Assembly (NCBI RefSeq): GCF_000015285.1
Contig: NC_008709.1
Coordinates: forward strand, 2,728,001-2,792,000
Length of the DNA: 64,000 nucleotides
Reading direction: 5' to 3'
From: Psychromonas ingrahamii 37
Lineage (GTDB): Bacteria > Pseudomonadota > Gammaproteobacteria > Enterobacterales > Psychromonadaceae
Shown here: positions 1 through 8,799 of the stretch, one piece after another
Layout: each line of letters starts with the position of its first letter
How positions within the stretch are numbered: the stretch's first letter is position 1
The notes under the pieces: generated by a model
The model's input: the letters and a program-made list of their open reading frames with translations, nothing else
Told to the model about the DNA's origin: nothing
The model's database searches: none
Translations under genes and position numbers: made by a program

Positions 1-493
1 CCGTGTTTAATCAATAAAAACGTTCAAGTGCTTGTAAATTAATCTAAACTACCATATTTCCAGAATTTACAAGGTGCAGTTGATAGCATTTAACAGCAGC
101 ACTAATCTACAATAAATAATTTAACAGACCGTTCGGGAGATAAATTTTAAATACACGTCGAAATAGCGGTCCCCATAAATTCAATCGCAGTGACGCCTCT
201 CATAAAGACAACAATTATCTAAGATAGACTAGACTTTCCAACGAGTCGACTTTAAGACAGATCTGAATAATAAAGGGCAAGCAAAAATTTATTTTTTGAT
301 ATTTAAATGAGTCAGAATAAGTGGAAAAATGTTAAACTGATTTGAGCATAAAGGTTAACGATCAATATTTTTCTTAAACCAGATGCTTAAGTAACTAGAT
401 ATTTTCTTGTGCAGACTAAATTTATCGACCATCAATTTAGTCCGTTTTAGAGAAAGTATTTAGTCTTGTTTATAATAGTTTTGCATTTCGGAT
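1..493. other. gene-free AT-rich stretch upstream of the VF530-family gene
   Basis: No convincing coding region is seen in either strand here. A TATAAT hexamer at 471-476 could be the -10 box for the gene starting at 494, but no good -35 box lies at the right distance. Just upstream is a perfect 9-bp inverted repeat (414-422 with 434-442, GACTAAATT and its complement) that could be an operator or the end of an upstream transcript. Both readings are inference. Confidence 0.4.
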
Positions 494-838
494 ATGAAAA
501 TGAATAAAAATGATCCTCTAGATGGCGTTAAACTCGAACAGATATTGACTGAACTTGAAGCTAAATTGGGCTGGCGTAAAATGGGAGAATTACTTAATAT
601 TCGCTGTTTTATGGACAAGCCTAGCCTTAAATCTAGTTTAAGATTCATGCGAAAGACACCCTGGGCACGCAGCAAAACAGAGGTTCTTTACCTTAAAGTT
701 TTTTTTAGCGACCACCCCGCCACCACGTTATTAATAAGAAAAAATATTACCCGGCAAAGGGAGGCGTCTGCACAACTTCCTGAAAAATCGGACTCCTTTG
801 CTTGGCCATCATTGAAAGATAAACAGAGCGATAATTAA
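494..838 (+). CDS. VF530 family (DUF2132) small protein
   Basis: This 114-residue protein belongs to the DUF2132/VF530 family, named after a Vibrio fischeri protein of known fold and described as probably DNA-binding; its cellular role is not established. The family core is easy to see at about residues 15-65: an ExKLGW-like segment, then NIRCF, a PSLKSSLRFMRKTPWAR motif and a VLYL segment. The tail after residue 75 is polar and probably disordered. The gene stands alone on the plus strand. The start at 494 is the first in-frame ATG; a second ATG lies two codons later and neither has a strong Shine-Dalgarno sequence. Confidence 0.85.
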   Translation: MKMNKNDPLDGVKLEQILTELEAKLGWRKMGELLNIRCFMDKPSLKSSLRFMRKTPWARSKTEVLYLKVFFSDHPATTLLIRKNITRQREASAQLPEKSDSFAWPSLKDKQSDN

Positions 839-966
839 TGCTGATGATAATTGGGATTTCATGTTAAAATCTCACGGTACTGTTTATTTTTATTAGATTA
901 ATATCTCATATTGATATCTCCAGATAAACAAAAAATAATTAATTAAGCACTAGGAAAAAAATACCA

Positions 967-1305
967 ATGGCACAACAAAATAAATTTGATTACCGTATTA
1001 CCCAAGAAGGCGATAAATGGAATGCGGAAATCACCCGCCGAGTGACTGCCCGTAGAACAAGTGTCTCAAAGCGCCAAAATGGTTTTGAAAATGAAGCGTT
1101 AGCAGAAGTATGGGCAAAAGAAGAACTCGTACAGTTTGTGAAAAATTTACAGGCCGCAACGATACGTAAGGCGGACAAACGTACTGTGCGCAATGAATTA
1201 GCAGCTAAAGCAGAAGCTGAAAAAATAGCAGCCGCTGCAGCATATGAAGAAAAGCGCCTTGCAGCCATGGAAGCGCAAGATCAACAAGAAAACGAAGAAG
1301 CCTAA
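967..1305 (+). CDS. DUF3622 domain protein
   Basis: A 112-residue protein with the DUF3622 domain, a short family of unknown function found in Vibrio and relatives. Residues 5-70 carry the family pattern: FDYRITQEGDKWNAEI, then ITRRVTARRTSVSKRQNGF and an acidic AEVWAKEEL helix. The C-terminal 45 residues are rich in Ala, Glu and Lys, predict as one long charged helix, and extend beyond the usual family core. The reading frame starts at an ATG with a loosely spaced AGGAAA upstream. Nothing in the neighbours suggests a role; it is a monocistronic gene between the VF530-family gene and an envelope protein gene. Confidence 0.8.
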   Translation: MAQQNKFDYRITQEGDKWNAEITRRVTARRTSVSKRQNGFENEALAEVWAKEELVQFVKNLQAATIRKADKRTVRNELAAKAEAEKIAAAAAYEEKRLAAMEAQDQQENEEA

Positions 1306-1382
1306 TTATCAGGCTAATGTAGTTATCAGACTAATAGCGTCATAATCTAACGGTTGTATTCTACACATCAGGTTATACTGAG

Positions 1383-1436
1383 ATATCCAAACTAGTTGAA
1401 GATACAGTAATCAGCATCTTCACGTAGTTTGGGTAT
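1383..1436. repeat. dispersed imperfect palindrome, family TACCCAAA-ACT-GAAGAT
   Basis: The arms 1383-1403 and 1416-1436 are complementary at about 18 of 21 positions around a 12-nt loop. The arm sequence (ATACCCAAACTACGTGAAGAT on the minus strand at the right arm) recurs in related form at 61948-61993, at the ends of the element at 39067-39332, and as a shorter version at 19374-19405. The copies lie outside genes, which suits a small mobile or REP-like repeat. It could also act as a terminator for the DUF3622 gene, but no T tract follows. Confidence 0.6.
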
Positions 1437-1539
1437 ATACAACTGCTAACTACCTCTTAAATTATAAATACCCTGTTCGTTAAGCGGGCTCGTTAAGTAG
1501 ACTCGGTTTAATAATATTTATTAATAGGTGACAGATCAC

Positions 1540-2469
1540 TTGTATAAACTAATTATTTACACGCTTATTTTATCATTTTACCCGCATTTCATCGCTGCAG
1601 AAGAGAACAACAAGGGTATCTGCTTTAGTAAAAGCGAACAGCATAGCTTACTCGATGATAGCTACCATTATCTTAATACTAAATTTTGTCAGCCCGCCCC
1701 GTGGTTTGACAATTTTTTTATTGATCAAAAAACAACAAAAAATGTGCGCGCTGGTACTATGATACGTTGGTATAATGATTTGATCTGGCTTGACGGCAAA
1801 GGTTTTTCATATGAGCCCAATATCAGTGCTCGACTCTACCTGCCAAAAATAAGTAAAAAATTTAAAATCATTTTCGAGTCCGATACAAAAGATACAATCA
1901 AAGAACTGTTTCCAGATGACCAGTCCCAACAAACCAAAAATGCATTAGGACTGAGCTATGATGTATCGGTCAAGACGCGCAGCAGTCTTAATATAAAAGC
2001 AACCTTACGCCCTGGTTTAGAAGTCAGCTATCGTTATATCTACCCTTTTACGCAGCAGACCTTATCGCGATTTACACAAAAAGTTTATCAAAACAAAATG
2101 GTCACCGGTGAAATTACTTATTTTGATATTGACCATTCATTTAATGATAAATTTTTATTGCGCTGGGCAAACTTCGCCGGATTAGATACTGACGTTGAAG
2201 GTATTGAAATGGGAACGGGTTTGACCCTATACCATTACATCTCCCCCACTCAGGCACTCAATTACAGAGCCAGTATCAGCGCTAAAAATAAACCCGACTA
2301 TTATATTGATAATACGCATTTAGGGTTAACCTATCGACACAACATCATCCGCAGCTGGTTTTTTTATGAGCTATCTCCTGAAATAAACTGGCCAAAAAAC
2401 AGCCTTCAGGAGCAAAGCAAAGATGTCTCTTTTACACTGCGCTTAGAAGTTATGTTTAAAAATATATAA
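1540..2469 (+). CDS. predicted outer-membrane beta-barrel protein, unknown function
   Basis: I do not recognise a named family. The N-terminus is a signal peptide (hydrophobic run LIIYTLILSFYPHFIAA, cleavage just before the EENN stretch). The mature part, about 290 residues, is full of alternating aromatic/polar strands such as LEVSYRYIYPF, GLTLYHYI and LGLTYRHNI, and ends in a strand-like LRLEVMF segment, all as expected for a barrel or autotransporter-like surface protein. The proposed TTG start at 1540 has an AGGTGA Shine-Dalgarno 8 nt upstream. The alternative GTG at 1528, four codons earlier and overlapping that sequence, has no ribosome-binding site of its own. The gene is alone on its strand. 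Confidence 0.6.
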   Translation: MYKLIIYTLILSFYPHFIAAEENNKGICFSKSEQHSLLDDSYHYLNTKFCQPAPWFDNFFIDQKTTKNVRAGTMIRWYNDLIWLDGKGFSYEPNISARLYLPKISKKFKIIFESDTKDTIKELFPDDQSQQTKNALGLSYDVSVKTRSSLNIKATLRPGLEVSYRYIYPFTQQTLSRFTQKVYQNKMVTGEITYFDIDHSFNDKFLLRWANFAGLDTDVEGIEMGTGLTLYHYISPTQALNYRASISAKNKPDYYIDNTHLGLTYRHNIIRSWFFYELSPEINWPKNSLQEQSKDVSFTLRLEVMFKNI

Positions 2470-2715
2470 TAACAATCACGGCCTTTAGCACAGCGTCAAA
2501 GTCCCCTACCTCTGTTTATCGTCTATCGACTCAGATCCTTAAAAAAGAGCAGAAATTTCGCTTAATAGCTGTTGTACGCTATCAATTAGGAAGCATATCT
2601 ATTTAAATATTGCTTTCAAACCAAAAGGCAGCGAAATAACACACTCTGAGTAAAATACACCAGCATTCATTTATTATAAAATAGTTTAGCTAAGTAGGCT
2701 TGCCGCACCAGAAAT

Positions 2716-3693
2716 TTAATTGATGGGAAACGCTTTATAGTGCAATCGAATTTGTTCTGCTATTTGTGCTTTGAGCGATGTCGAAATAAGACAAATATCT
2801 TGCTCGGGAAGCAACCTTAAAAATCGTTTAATTAACTTATCCTGAGGAGCAGGCGTAATATCCACCCAACTCGCTAATAACACACGATTGATTCGCGCAG
2901 GTAAGGATCCTAGTGTCCCGGTGTCATTCTGATTATGGATTAACAAACCGGTAGTGGTACCCTTGTCTAAGGTTAAAACCTGGTAAAAATACAGAGTATG
3001 ATAATTTAACTGAGCGATTTTTTGAGCCTCTGTTGGTGACTCAGAATGAAGTGTTTTTTGTGCTAATATCTCGCTATAACATTGTATAACGGATTCCCCA
3101 AAGTTTTTTGCAAAGTGATTGGTGGTCATGCTATCAGGATTAAAGCCCTCAAGATAAAAATGGCTCACACCGCGAAAACATTGCAAAGCAGGAATATAAA
3201 AATACGCATTCCCCAAACGCTCCCCCTGCTGATAATATTTTCCGGTTATTTCTTTTAAGCAATTATCAAATTTTTCTTTCTCTTTCTGATCGGGTATAGA
3301 GGGATTTAAGTCCGCCATTATTCGCCATGAACCTTGACCATTTTTAAATTCAGTCCAGCTAATATGCATATGCAGAGAAGGCGCTAACGGATTACTCGGG
3401 TGAATGATAGTCGAAAGCGCGGTCGCGGAAGAAAAGGACTTATTGGGCAGATCGTCATATTGCACTTGAGAAATATTGATTGAAGCACGGTTAAAGAGTT
3501 TGCCTTTCACGGCCTCAAATCTGAGTCCCCCACCATGTAGCCCTTCGTCTCTAAGCCACTCAACGGTTTTAAATTGTGCCGGGCAGCCAAACTCTTTACT
3601 TACCAACTGCAATATTTCCATAAAGTCACTTTGTAACGTTAACAGCATCTTCATTGTTTCTTGCGCTTTATTTGAAGTGGGTGCAATTTTCAT
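2716..3693 (-). CDS. divergent HemF-like (aerobic coproporphyrinogen III oxidase family) protein
   Basis: The 325-residue sequence lines up along its length with HemF, the oxygen-dependent enzyme that decarboxylates coproporphyrinogen III in haem synthesis. Matching blocks are GGGLRFEAVKGKLFNRASIN (about 53-72), IHPSNPLAPSLHMH (about 97-110), YFYIPALQCFRGVSHFYLEGF (about 165-185) and LTLDKGTTTGLLI near 245. The identity is low and important positions differ: the family stretch H-x-N-x-R is H-M-H-I-S here, losing the arginine, and the GG-DLTP stretch is MADLNPS. The aspartates of the latter and of the D-x-GT motif are kept. It may be a paralogue with altered or lost activity. Ribosome-binding site weak; start could also be the ATG 13 codons in. 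Confidence 0.6.
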   Translation of the reverse strand: MKIAPTSNKAQETMKMLLTLQSDFMEILQLVSKEFGCPAQFKTVEWLRDEGLHGGGLRFEAVKGKLFNRASINISQVQYDDLPNKSFSSATALSTIIHPSNPLAPSLHMHISWTEFKNGQGSWRIMADLNPSIPDQKEKEKFDNCLKEITGKYYQQGERLGNAYFYIPALQCFRGVSHFYLEGFNPDSMTTNHFAKNFGESVIQCYSEILAQKTLHSESPTEAQKIAQLNYHTLYFYQVLTLDKGTTTGLLIHNQNDTGTLGSLPARINRVLLASWVDITPAPQDKLIKRFLRLLPEQDICLISTSLKAQIAEQIRLHYKAFPIN

Positions 3694-3742
3694 ATAATTA
3701 TTTAATCCGGTAACTTTTTTACTAAGAACGAGTGTAATAAAT

Positions 3743-3800
3743 ACGGTCCTTAATAGTAAGAGGTAATATTAATTATCACCTATTAACTATTAAGGACCGT
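3743..3800. repeat. long perfect inverted repeat between convergently unrelated genes
   Basis: The 15-nt arm at 3743-3757 (ACGGTCCTTAATAGT) is exactly complementary to 3786-3800. The 28-nt interior is itself nearly palindromic (AGGTAATA against TTATCACCT), so the whole 58 bp could extrude as one cruciform. It lies downstream of the DUF2789 gene and upstream of the HemF-like gene, both on the minus strand. It may terminate the DUF2789 transcript, but no T tract follows on that strand; a small repeat element is the alternative. Confidence 0.55.
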
Positions 3801-3971
3801 TTAGGTTTTATTTGATATAAAAAATTGAAGTATCAATAGCTTAGCTGACCATTTTTATCTGTTCAGTCGTAGGATTATTATTTAAGTTTAAGATACATAA
3901 ATGCCAACCTGCGGTGACTAAATTAAAGTAGCGCCGTTATGTAAAAGTAAACACGCGACTTAATTTGCGCT

Positions 3972-4205
3972 TTAAGGACGTAACGTTAAGTCGAGCTGAT
4001 CAACTATTTCAGCCCAATCGGCATCTTCATCTTTAGCTTGCTTTAAAAAATCTGCCTGTGCACTATTCCAAAAATTAGCTTCATGCAATTTGGCATCCCC
4101 CTTCAAAATAGCGTTTTTGTTTATAAAAGAACGAATTCCCGTCTCAGAACTATCCAAGCCTAATTGATCAAACAAAGCTGATAAAGAATGATTTTGTGTG
4201 TCCAT
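3972..4205 (-). CDS. DUF2789 family protein
   Basis: A 77-residue protein of the DUF2789 family, whose function is unknown. The diagnostic features are the opening MDTQNHSLSALFDQLGLD, the middle FWNSAQADFLKQA and the acidic ending DEDADWAEIVDQLDLTLR. The length is usual for the family. A good Shine-Dalgarno sequence (GAGAGG, 5 nt before the ATG on the minus strand) supports the start. It is monocistronic; its promoter region contains the heptanucleotide repeats at 4275-4319. Confidence 0.85.
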   Translation of the reverse strand: MDTQNHSLSALFDQLGLDSSETGIRSFINKNAILKGDAKLHEANFWNSAQADFLKQAKDEDADWAEIVDQLDLTLRP

Positions 4206-4274
4206 TTTAACCTCTCATATGTTGACTTATTTGGAAAATCTTTGATAAGTATAGTGACTTATCACTGCCTAACT

Positions 4275-4319
4275 ACCTAATACCTAATACCTAATACCTA
4301 ATACCTAATACCTAATACC
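4275..4319. repeat. heptanucleotide tandem repeat (ACCTAAT)
   Basis: Six perfect head-to-tail copies of ACCTAAT followed by a partial ACC fill 4275-4319, between the start of the DUF2789 gene and the end of the VOC-family gene. The same heptamer occurs twice more at 53963-53976. A repeat of this kind changes copy number by replication slippage, so the spacer length here probably varies between strains. Confidence 0.9.
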
Positions 4320-4348
4320 GTATTTTTCTGGAATCAGTATAATCTACT

Positions 4349-4756
4349 TTAAATTTTATTTTTTATCTCGACAGTATTGCCCTCGGGATCATTAATGTAA
4401 ATAGAGTTACCAAATCCTTGTGCGCCATATCGCCTGGTAAACGGCTCAACAATAAGGCCAAAACTTAATAAATATCTGCTAATCTCTTCTTCCGGCATGG
4501 CTTTTATTTGCAAACAAAAATGATCCATATTGTTTTCTGTATGAGTAGCAGCACCACCACCGAGATGACCTAATTCACTATCAACAGAGACTAAATCAAT
4601 TAAAGCATTACCTGCACGTAACTGAATCAACCCTGTTTCTGGTGACGTTTCCCTTTCAATACAACAACCTAGAATTTGACAATAAAAAGTTAACATTTCA
4701 GCCATTTTTGTCGTTCTGAGAACAAGATGATCAATACCGTTAACTTCAATGCGCAT
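4349..4756 (-). CDS. VOC (glyoxalase/bleomycin-resistance) superfamily protein
   Basis: A 135-residue single VOC domain. The start is set at the ATG giving MRIEVNGIDHLVLRT, because an AAAGGCGG ribosome-binding site sits about 10 nt upstream; a longer reading from a TTG has no such site. Visible family features are the first metal-ligand position in GIDHLVLRT, a second His in NNMDHFCLQI and a terminal Glu in DPEGNTVEIKNKI, the usual H-H-E set of metal-binding VOC enzymes. The GNSIYINDPEGN ending is typical. The substrate cannot be told from sequence. No operon partner is seen. Confidence 0.8.
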   Translation of the reverse strand: MRIEVNGIDHLVLRTTKMAEMLTFYCQILGCCIERETSPETGLIQLRAGNALIDLVSVDSELGHLGGGAATHTENNMDHFCLQIKAMPEEEISRYLLSFGLIVEPFTRRYGAQGFGNSIYINDPEGNTVEIKNKI

Positions 4757-4941
4757 TTTCACATTCACCGCCTTTATAGATATCTGCAATTTATGCAAGG
4801 TTACAAACTGAACTTCGCATGGAATTTCGCATAAATATTGCTTAAAAAAAAGATAGAATAAGTCTTTTCATTTTAGGCTATTAAGATTGCAATGCCACCC
4901 TTAATTCTATTGAGAGCCTAATTACGCTGCTAATCTGTGTT

Positions 4942-5015
4942 ATACCAAAAGAACTAAAAAGCTGATCACCCTTGCTGGTTAAAAGAATTAATCACTTGAT
5001 TAATTCTTTTGGTAT
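4942..5015. repeat. short MITE-like element with ATACCAAAAGAA ends and an internal hairpin
   Basis: The ends 4942-4953 and 5004-5015 are perfect 12-bp inverted repeats. Inside, 4981-4994 pairs perfectly with 4997-5010 around a 2-nt loop, so the right arm can pair either with the left end or with the inner arm. The ATACCAA terminus recalls the larger element at 27739-27899. No coding capacity. Confidence 0.55.
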
Positions 5016-5216
5016 TACTAATGCAAATTTGCATAAAAAAGATCTGATATTGTGCAGAAAAAACGAATACTAGCAAGTTGTATGATGGCTGGTTATTGCA
5101 AATAAAACAACGAGGTTAGTCTTTATTTTCACCCGTAAAAGTGCTCAAATAGTGGTATGGATTGGTATAATATGCGCTCACCTTTGCTGCGCAGACAAGC
5201 GGTGAGCTATTTTTTG
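5016..5216 (+). other. possible small-RNA region with intrinsic terminator
   Basis: A plus-strand terminator-like hairpin (GCTCACC at 5176-5182 pairing with 5201-5207, followed by a run of seven T interrupted once) has no plus-strand gene upstream to serve; the nearest genes on both sides are on the minus strand. An extended -10 element (TGGTATAAT) lies directly before the hairpin at 5163-5171, but a promoter there would start within the stem. A short transcript from further upstream is possible. This is inference only. Confidence 0.2.
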
Positions 5217-5298
5217 TGTATTTAATAATAACAGCTTTAATCCATTACCATTAATGAAATTCTACAACGGTAACCACGAAATATATTTATTTTTGAAA

Positions 5299-5328
5299 TA
5301 AAAAAACCCCGTTAAATAACGAGGTTTT
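5299..5328 (-). terminator. Rho-independent terminator of the sdh-suc operon
   Basis: On the minus strand an AACCTCGTTA/TAACGGGGTT hairpin with a short AT loop is followed by a run of seven T. It lies about 45 nt beyond the sucD stop codon and is the expected end of the operon transcript. Confidence 0.85.
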
Positions 5329-5370
5329 GAGACTATTGATACAAAAATATCTAAAAATATCAGCGGGTAA

Positions 5371-6243
5371 TTACCAACCTGTTACTTCACGTAATGCTTG
5401 ACCAATCTGAGCAAGTGATTTAGTGGTTTTAACACCAGCATCTTCAAGTGCTTTAAACTTATCATCGGCAGTCCCTTTACCACCGGCAATGATTGCACCG
5501 GCATGTCCCATACGCTTACCTGCAGGTGCAGTAACACCGGCAATATAAGATACGACAGGTTTAGTCACATTTGCTTTGATAAATGCAGCGGCTTCTTCTT
5601 CCGCAGTACCACCAATCTCACCAATCATAACAATAGCTTCAGTTTCAGGATCTTCCTGGAAAAGTTTCAGGATATCAATAAAGCTTGAACCTGGGATAGG
5701 ATCGCCACCGATACCCACACAAGTAGACTGTCCAAAACCTTCATCAGTTGTTTGTTTAACTGCTTCGTAAGTTAATGTCCCAGAGCGAGAAACAATACCT
5801 ACTTTACCTTTTAGATGAATGTGACCAGGCATAATGCCAATCTTACATTCGTCAGGAGTGATAACACCAGGACAGTTAGGACCAATCATAACAACACCAG
5901 CTTGATCAAGTTTAACTTTAACGCTAACTAAATCCAGTGTTGGAATACCTTCAGTAATGGTAACAATCAGTTTAATACCCGCGTCAATCGCTTCTAATAT
6001 GGCATCTTTACAAAATGGAGCTGGTACATAGATAACCGATGCTGTCGCACCTGTTTTTTCAACTGCTTCGCGTACCGTATTAAATACAGGAAGACCTAAA
6101 TGCGTTTGACCACCTTTACCCGGTGAAACACCACCGACCATTTGTGTGCCGTATTCAAGCGCTTGCTCAGAGTGGAAAGTACCTTGTCCGCCAGTGAAAC
6201 CCTGGCAAATTACTTTAGTGTCTTTATTAATTAAAATGCTCAT
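5371..6243 (-). CDS. sucD: succinyl-CoA synthetase, alpha subunit
   Basis: SucD with SucC interconverts succinyl-CoA and succinate with NDP phosphorylation in the TCA cycle (cytoplasmic). The 290 residues match the usual length (E. coli 289). Seen: the N-terminal CoA-binding Rossmann part ([19 protein letters not shown]), the GPNCPGVI loop, [10 protein letters not shown], and the active-site histidine region [18 protein letters not shown] at about 246. The start ATG overlaps the sucC stop codon by one base (TAATG), so the two are translationally coupled. It is the last gene of the block and is followed by a strong terminator. Confidence 0.97.
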   Translation of the reverse strand: MSILINKDTKVICQGFTGGQGTFHSEQALEYGTQMVGGVSPGKGGQTHLGLPVFNTVREAVEKTGATASVIYVPAPFCKDAILEAIDAGIKLIVTITEGIPTLDLVSVKVKLDQAGVVMIGPNCPGVITPDECKIGIMPGHIHLKGKVGIVSRSGTLTYEAVKQTTDEGFGQSTCVGIGGDPIPGSSFIDILKLFQEDPETEAIVMIGEIGGTAEEEAAAFIKANVTKPVVSYIAGVTAPAGKRMGHAGAIIAGGKGTADDKFKALEDAGVKTTKSLAQIGQALREVTGW

Positions 6244-7409
6244 TATTTGCCACCTACCGCTTTAACCGCTTGCTCAGCAGCATCTGTTAATGATGCAGCT
6301 GCGATAATATTAAGACCAGATTCTGCAAGAATTTTACGACCTAAATCAGCATTGTTGCCTTCTAAACGCACGATAACAGGCACTGTTACACCAACTTCAG
6401 CTACTGCGCCAATGACACCGTCAGCAATTAAATCACAACGTACAATACCGCCAAAGATGTTTACTAAAACAGCTTTAACATTATCGTCAGAAAGAATGAT
6501 TTTGAAAGCTTCGGTAACACGTTCTTTGGTTGCACCGCCGCCTACGTCCAGGAAGTTAGCCGGATTACCACCGTGTAAATGCACGATATCCATTGTTCCC
6601 ATTGCAAGGCCGGCACCGTTTACCATACAGCCGATGCTACCATCAAGAGCAACATAGTTAAGTTCCCATTGTGCAGCATGCATTTCACGTTCATCATCTT
6701 GCGTTGTATCGTTTATCGCATGTAACGCTTTTTGACGGTACATTGCGTTAGAATCGATAGAAATTTTACCGTCTAAACAGATAAGATCGTCTTGTGCAGT
6801 CACAACCAGTGGATTGATTTCTAATAACGATAAATCTTTCTCTTCAAAAAGAGTCGCAAGACCCAGAAAGATTTTTGTAAATTGACCAATCTGTTTACCA
6901 GAAAGACCTAATTTAAAGGCAAGTTCACGACCTTGGTACGCTTGTGCGCCCACTAATGGATCAATCATTGCGGTATGAATAAGCTCAGGCGTCTCTTCTG
7001 CTACTTTCTCAATTTCTACACCACCTTCTGTCGATGCCATAAAAGTAACACGTTGTGAAGCACGGTCAATAACCGCACCTAAGTAAAGCTCATTAGCAAT
7101 ATCACTACAGCTTTCTACTAATAACTTATTAACCGGTTGACCGTTTGCATCGGTTTGGAAAGTAACTAAGTTCTTACCTAACCATTTATGTGCAAACTCA
7201 CGTAAACCATCTTTAGTGCTAACTAACTCAACACCACCGGCTTTACCACGGCCACCTGCATGTACCTGACACTTGATAACCCATTTGTCTCCACCAATTT
7301 GAGAGGCTGCACTTACTGCTTCCTCAGCGGTATCGCATGCGATACCTTGTGGTACAGGTAATCCATATTCTCTGAACAACTGTTTTGCCTGATATTCATG
7401 CAAATTCAT
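6243..7409 (-). CDS. sucC: succinyl-CoA synthetase, beta subunit
   Basis: The nucleotide-binding beta subunit, 388 residues as in E. coli. It opens with [16 protein letters not shown], the family signature, and carries the ATP-grasp segments [17 protein letters not shown] (about 46-62) and LLEINPLVV (about 195), and the [11 protein letters not shown] and [12 protein letters not shown] loops that bind the active-site region of SucD. A GGATAAG ribosome-binding site precedes the ATG. A 132-nt spacer separates it from sucB upstream, long enough for an internal promoter, though none is obvious. Confidence 0.97.
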   Translation of the reverse strand: MNLHEYQAKQLFREYGLPVPQGIACDTAEEAVSAASQIGGDKWVIKCQVHAGGRGKAGGVELVSTKDGLREFAHKWLGKNLVTFQTDANGQPVNKLLVESCSDIANELYLGAVIDRASQRVTFMASTEGGVEIEKVAEETPELIHTAMIDPLVGAQAYQGRELAFKLGLSGKQIGQFTKIFLGLATLFEEKDLSLLEINPLVVTAQDDLICLDGKISIDSNAMYRQKALHAINDTTQDDEREMHAAQWELNYVALDGSIGCMVNGAGLAMGTMDIVHLHGGNPANFLDVGGGATKERVTEAFKIILSDDNVKAVLVNIFGGIVRCDLIADGVIGAVAEVGVTVPVIVRLEGNNADLGRKILAESGLNIIAAASLTDAAEQAVKAVGGK

Positions 7410-7541
7410 GATTCTTATCCATTTATTTGGTTTAACTTAATGACCCTATTAATCAGGTCATAACTCGAAGTAATGTTACTTACGTTAGCGCCGGTTATAT
7501 TGACTAAATTACGGAAGATATAAACAGCGCTGGACTACCCC

Positions 7542-8741
7542 TTAAACATCCAATAATAAGCGCGTTGGATCTTCAAGCAATTCTTTGATTGCGACTAAGA
7601 AGCTAACTGATTCTTTCCCGTCGATTAAACGGTGATCATAAGAAAGTGCCAGATACATCATCGGTAAAATTTCCACTTTACCGTCAACTGCCACAGGACG
7701 ATCTTGAATTTTATGCATGCCTAGGATGGCGGCTTGTGGAGGGTTAATAATAGGCGTTGATAATAAAGAACCAAATACCCCGCCGTTTGTAATAGTGAAG
7801 TTACCACCAATCATTTCATCAACGGTTAATTTTCCATCACGGCCTTTAATCGCAAGTACTTTTATACCCTTTTCGATTTCAGCAAAATTTAAATCATCCA
7901 CATCACGTAAAACAGGTGTCACTAAACCGCGAGGTGTTGAAACAGCAATACTGATATCAAAGAAATTATGATAAACAATTTCATCACCATCAATAGCCGC
8001 ATTCACTTCAGGGAATCGTTTCAGTGCTTCTGTCACAGCTTTAATATAAAACGACATAAATCCTAAACGTACACCGTGTTTCTTCTCAAAAACTTCTTGA
8101 TATTGGCGACGAAGATCCATAATCGGTTTCATGTTAACTTCATTAAAGGTGGTTAACATTGCAGTAGAATTTTTTGCTTCTAATAAACGCTCAGCAACAC
8201 GCTTACGCAAACGTGTCATTGGTACGCGCTTATCGCTGCGAGCAGCTACCGCAGCAACAATGTCAACTTTTGGTTCAGTTTGTTCCTGATTTTTTGTGAC
8301 TCGATGTTTTTCTACATCTTCACGTGTAATAGAACCGCCTTTGCCTGTTCCCTTGATATCGGCGGCATTTAACCCTTTTTCAAGAATTAAACGTCGCACC
8401 GATGGGCTTGCATCTGCAGTGTCAGTAGCAGTAGCAGCGGTGTCAGTAGCAGATTCAGCAGGCGCTTCATCAGTTTCAGTTTTTTGCTCTTTTACCGGCG
8501 CTGCTGCACCTTCTTTTAATTGACCCAACAATTGCTTTGAAAGGACGGTTGCCCCTTCATTTTCGATGATGCTTTCCAATACACCAGAGGCAGTTGCTGG
8601 CACTTCTAACACTACTTTGTCGGTTTCTATTTCAACAAGTACTTCATCACGCTCAACAAAATCACCAGGTTGCTTATGCCAAATGGCAACACTTGCATCA
8701 GCAACTGATTCTGGAAGCTCGGGAACCAATATTTCAATCAT
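7542..8741 (-). CDS. sucB: dihydrolipoamide succinyltransferase (E2 of 2-oxoglutarate dehydrogenase)
   Basis: E2 core of the 2-oxoglutarate dehydrogenase complex; it passes succinyl groups from E1 to CoA through a swinging lipoyl arm. Order of domains: one lipoyl domain (residues 1-75, lipoyl lysine in [11 protein letters not shown]), an Ala/Thr/Asp-rich linker (about 80-110), a peripheral-subunit-binding domain ([25 protein letters not shown]), then the catalytic domain ending with [17 protein letters not shown], which holds the catalytic His and Asp. 399 residues against 405 in E. coli. Strong GGAAAGG ribosome-binding site. The E3 gene (lpd) is not in this block. Confidence 0.97.
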   Translation of the reverse strand: MIEILVPELPESVADASVAIWHKQPGDFVERDEVLVEIETDKVVLEVPATASGVLESIIENEGATVLSKQLLGQLKEGAAAPVKEQKTETDEAPAESATDTAATATDTADASPSVRRLILEKGLNAADIKGTGKGGSITREDVEKHRVTKNQEQTEPKVDIVAAVAARSDKRVPMTRLRKRVAERLLEAKNSTAMLTTFNEVNMKPIMDLRRQYQEVFEKKHGVRLGFMSFYIKAVTEALKRFPEVNAAIDGDEIVYHNFFDISIAVSTPRGLVTPVLRDVDDLNFAEIEKGIKVLAIKGRDGKLTVDEMIGGNFTITNGGVFGSLLSTPIINPPQAAILGMHKIQDRPVAVDGKVEILPMMYLALSYDHRLIDGKESVSFLVAIKELLEDPTRLLLDV

Positions 8742-8799
8742 AATTGACCTTTCCTAGGGTAAAAACCCTAAACTAAAAAATTCGGGTTTGTTTTAAATA

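Noticed and set aside
4275-4319. Heptamer repeat considered as an origin iteron or CRISPR
   Set aside because: Units are 7 bp with no spacers, and no replication initiator gene or DnaA boxes are near.
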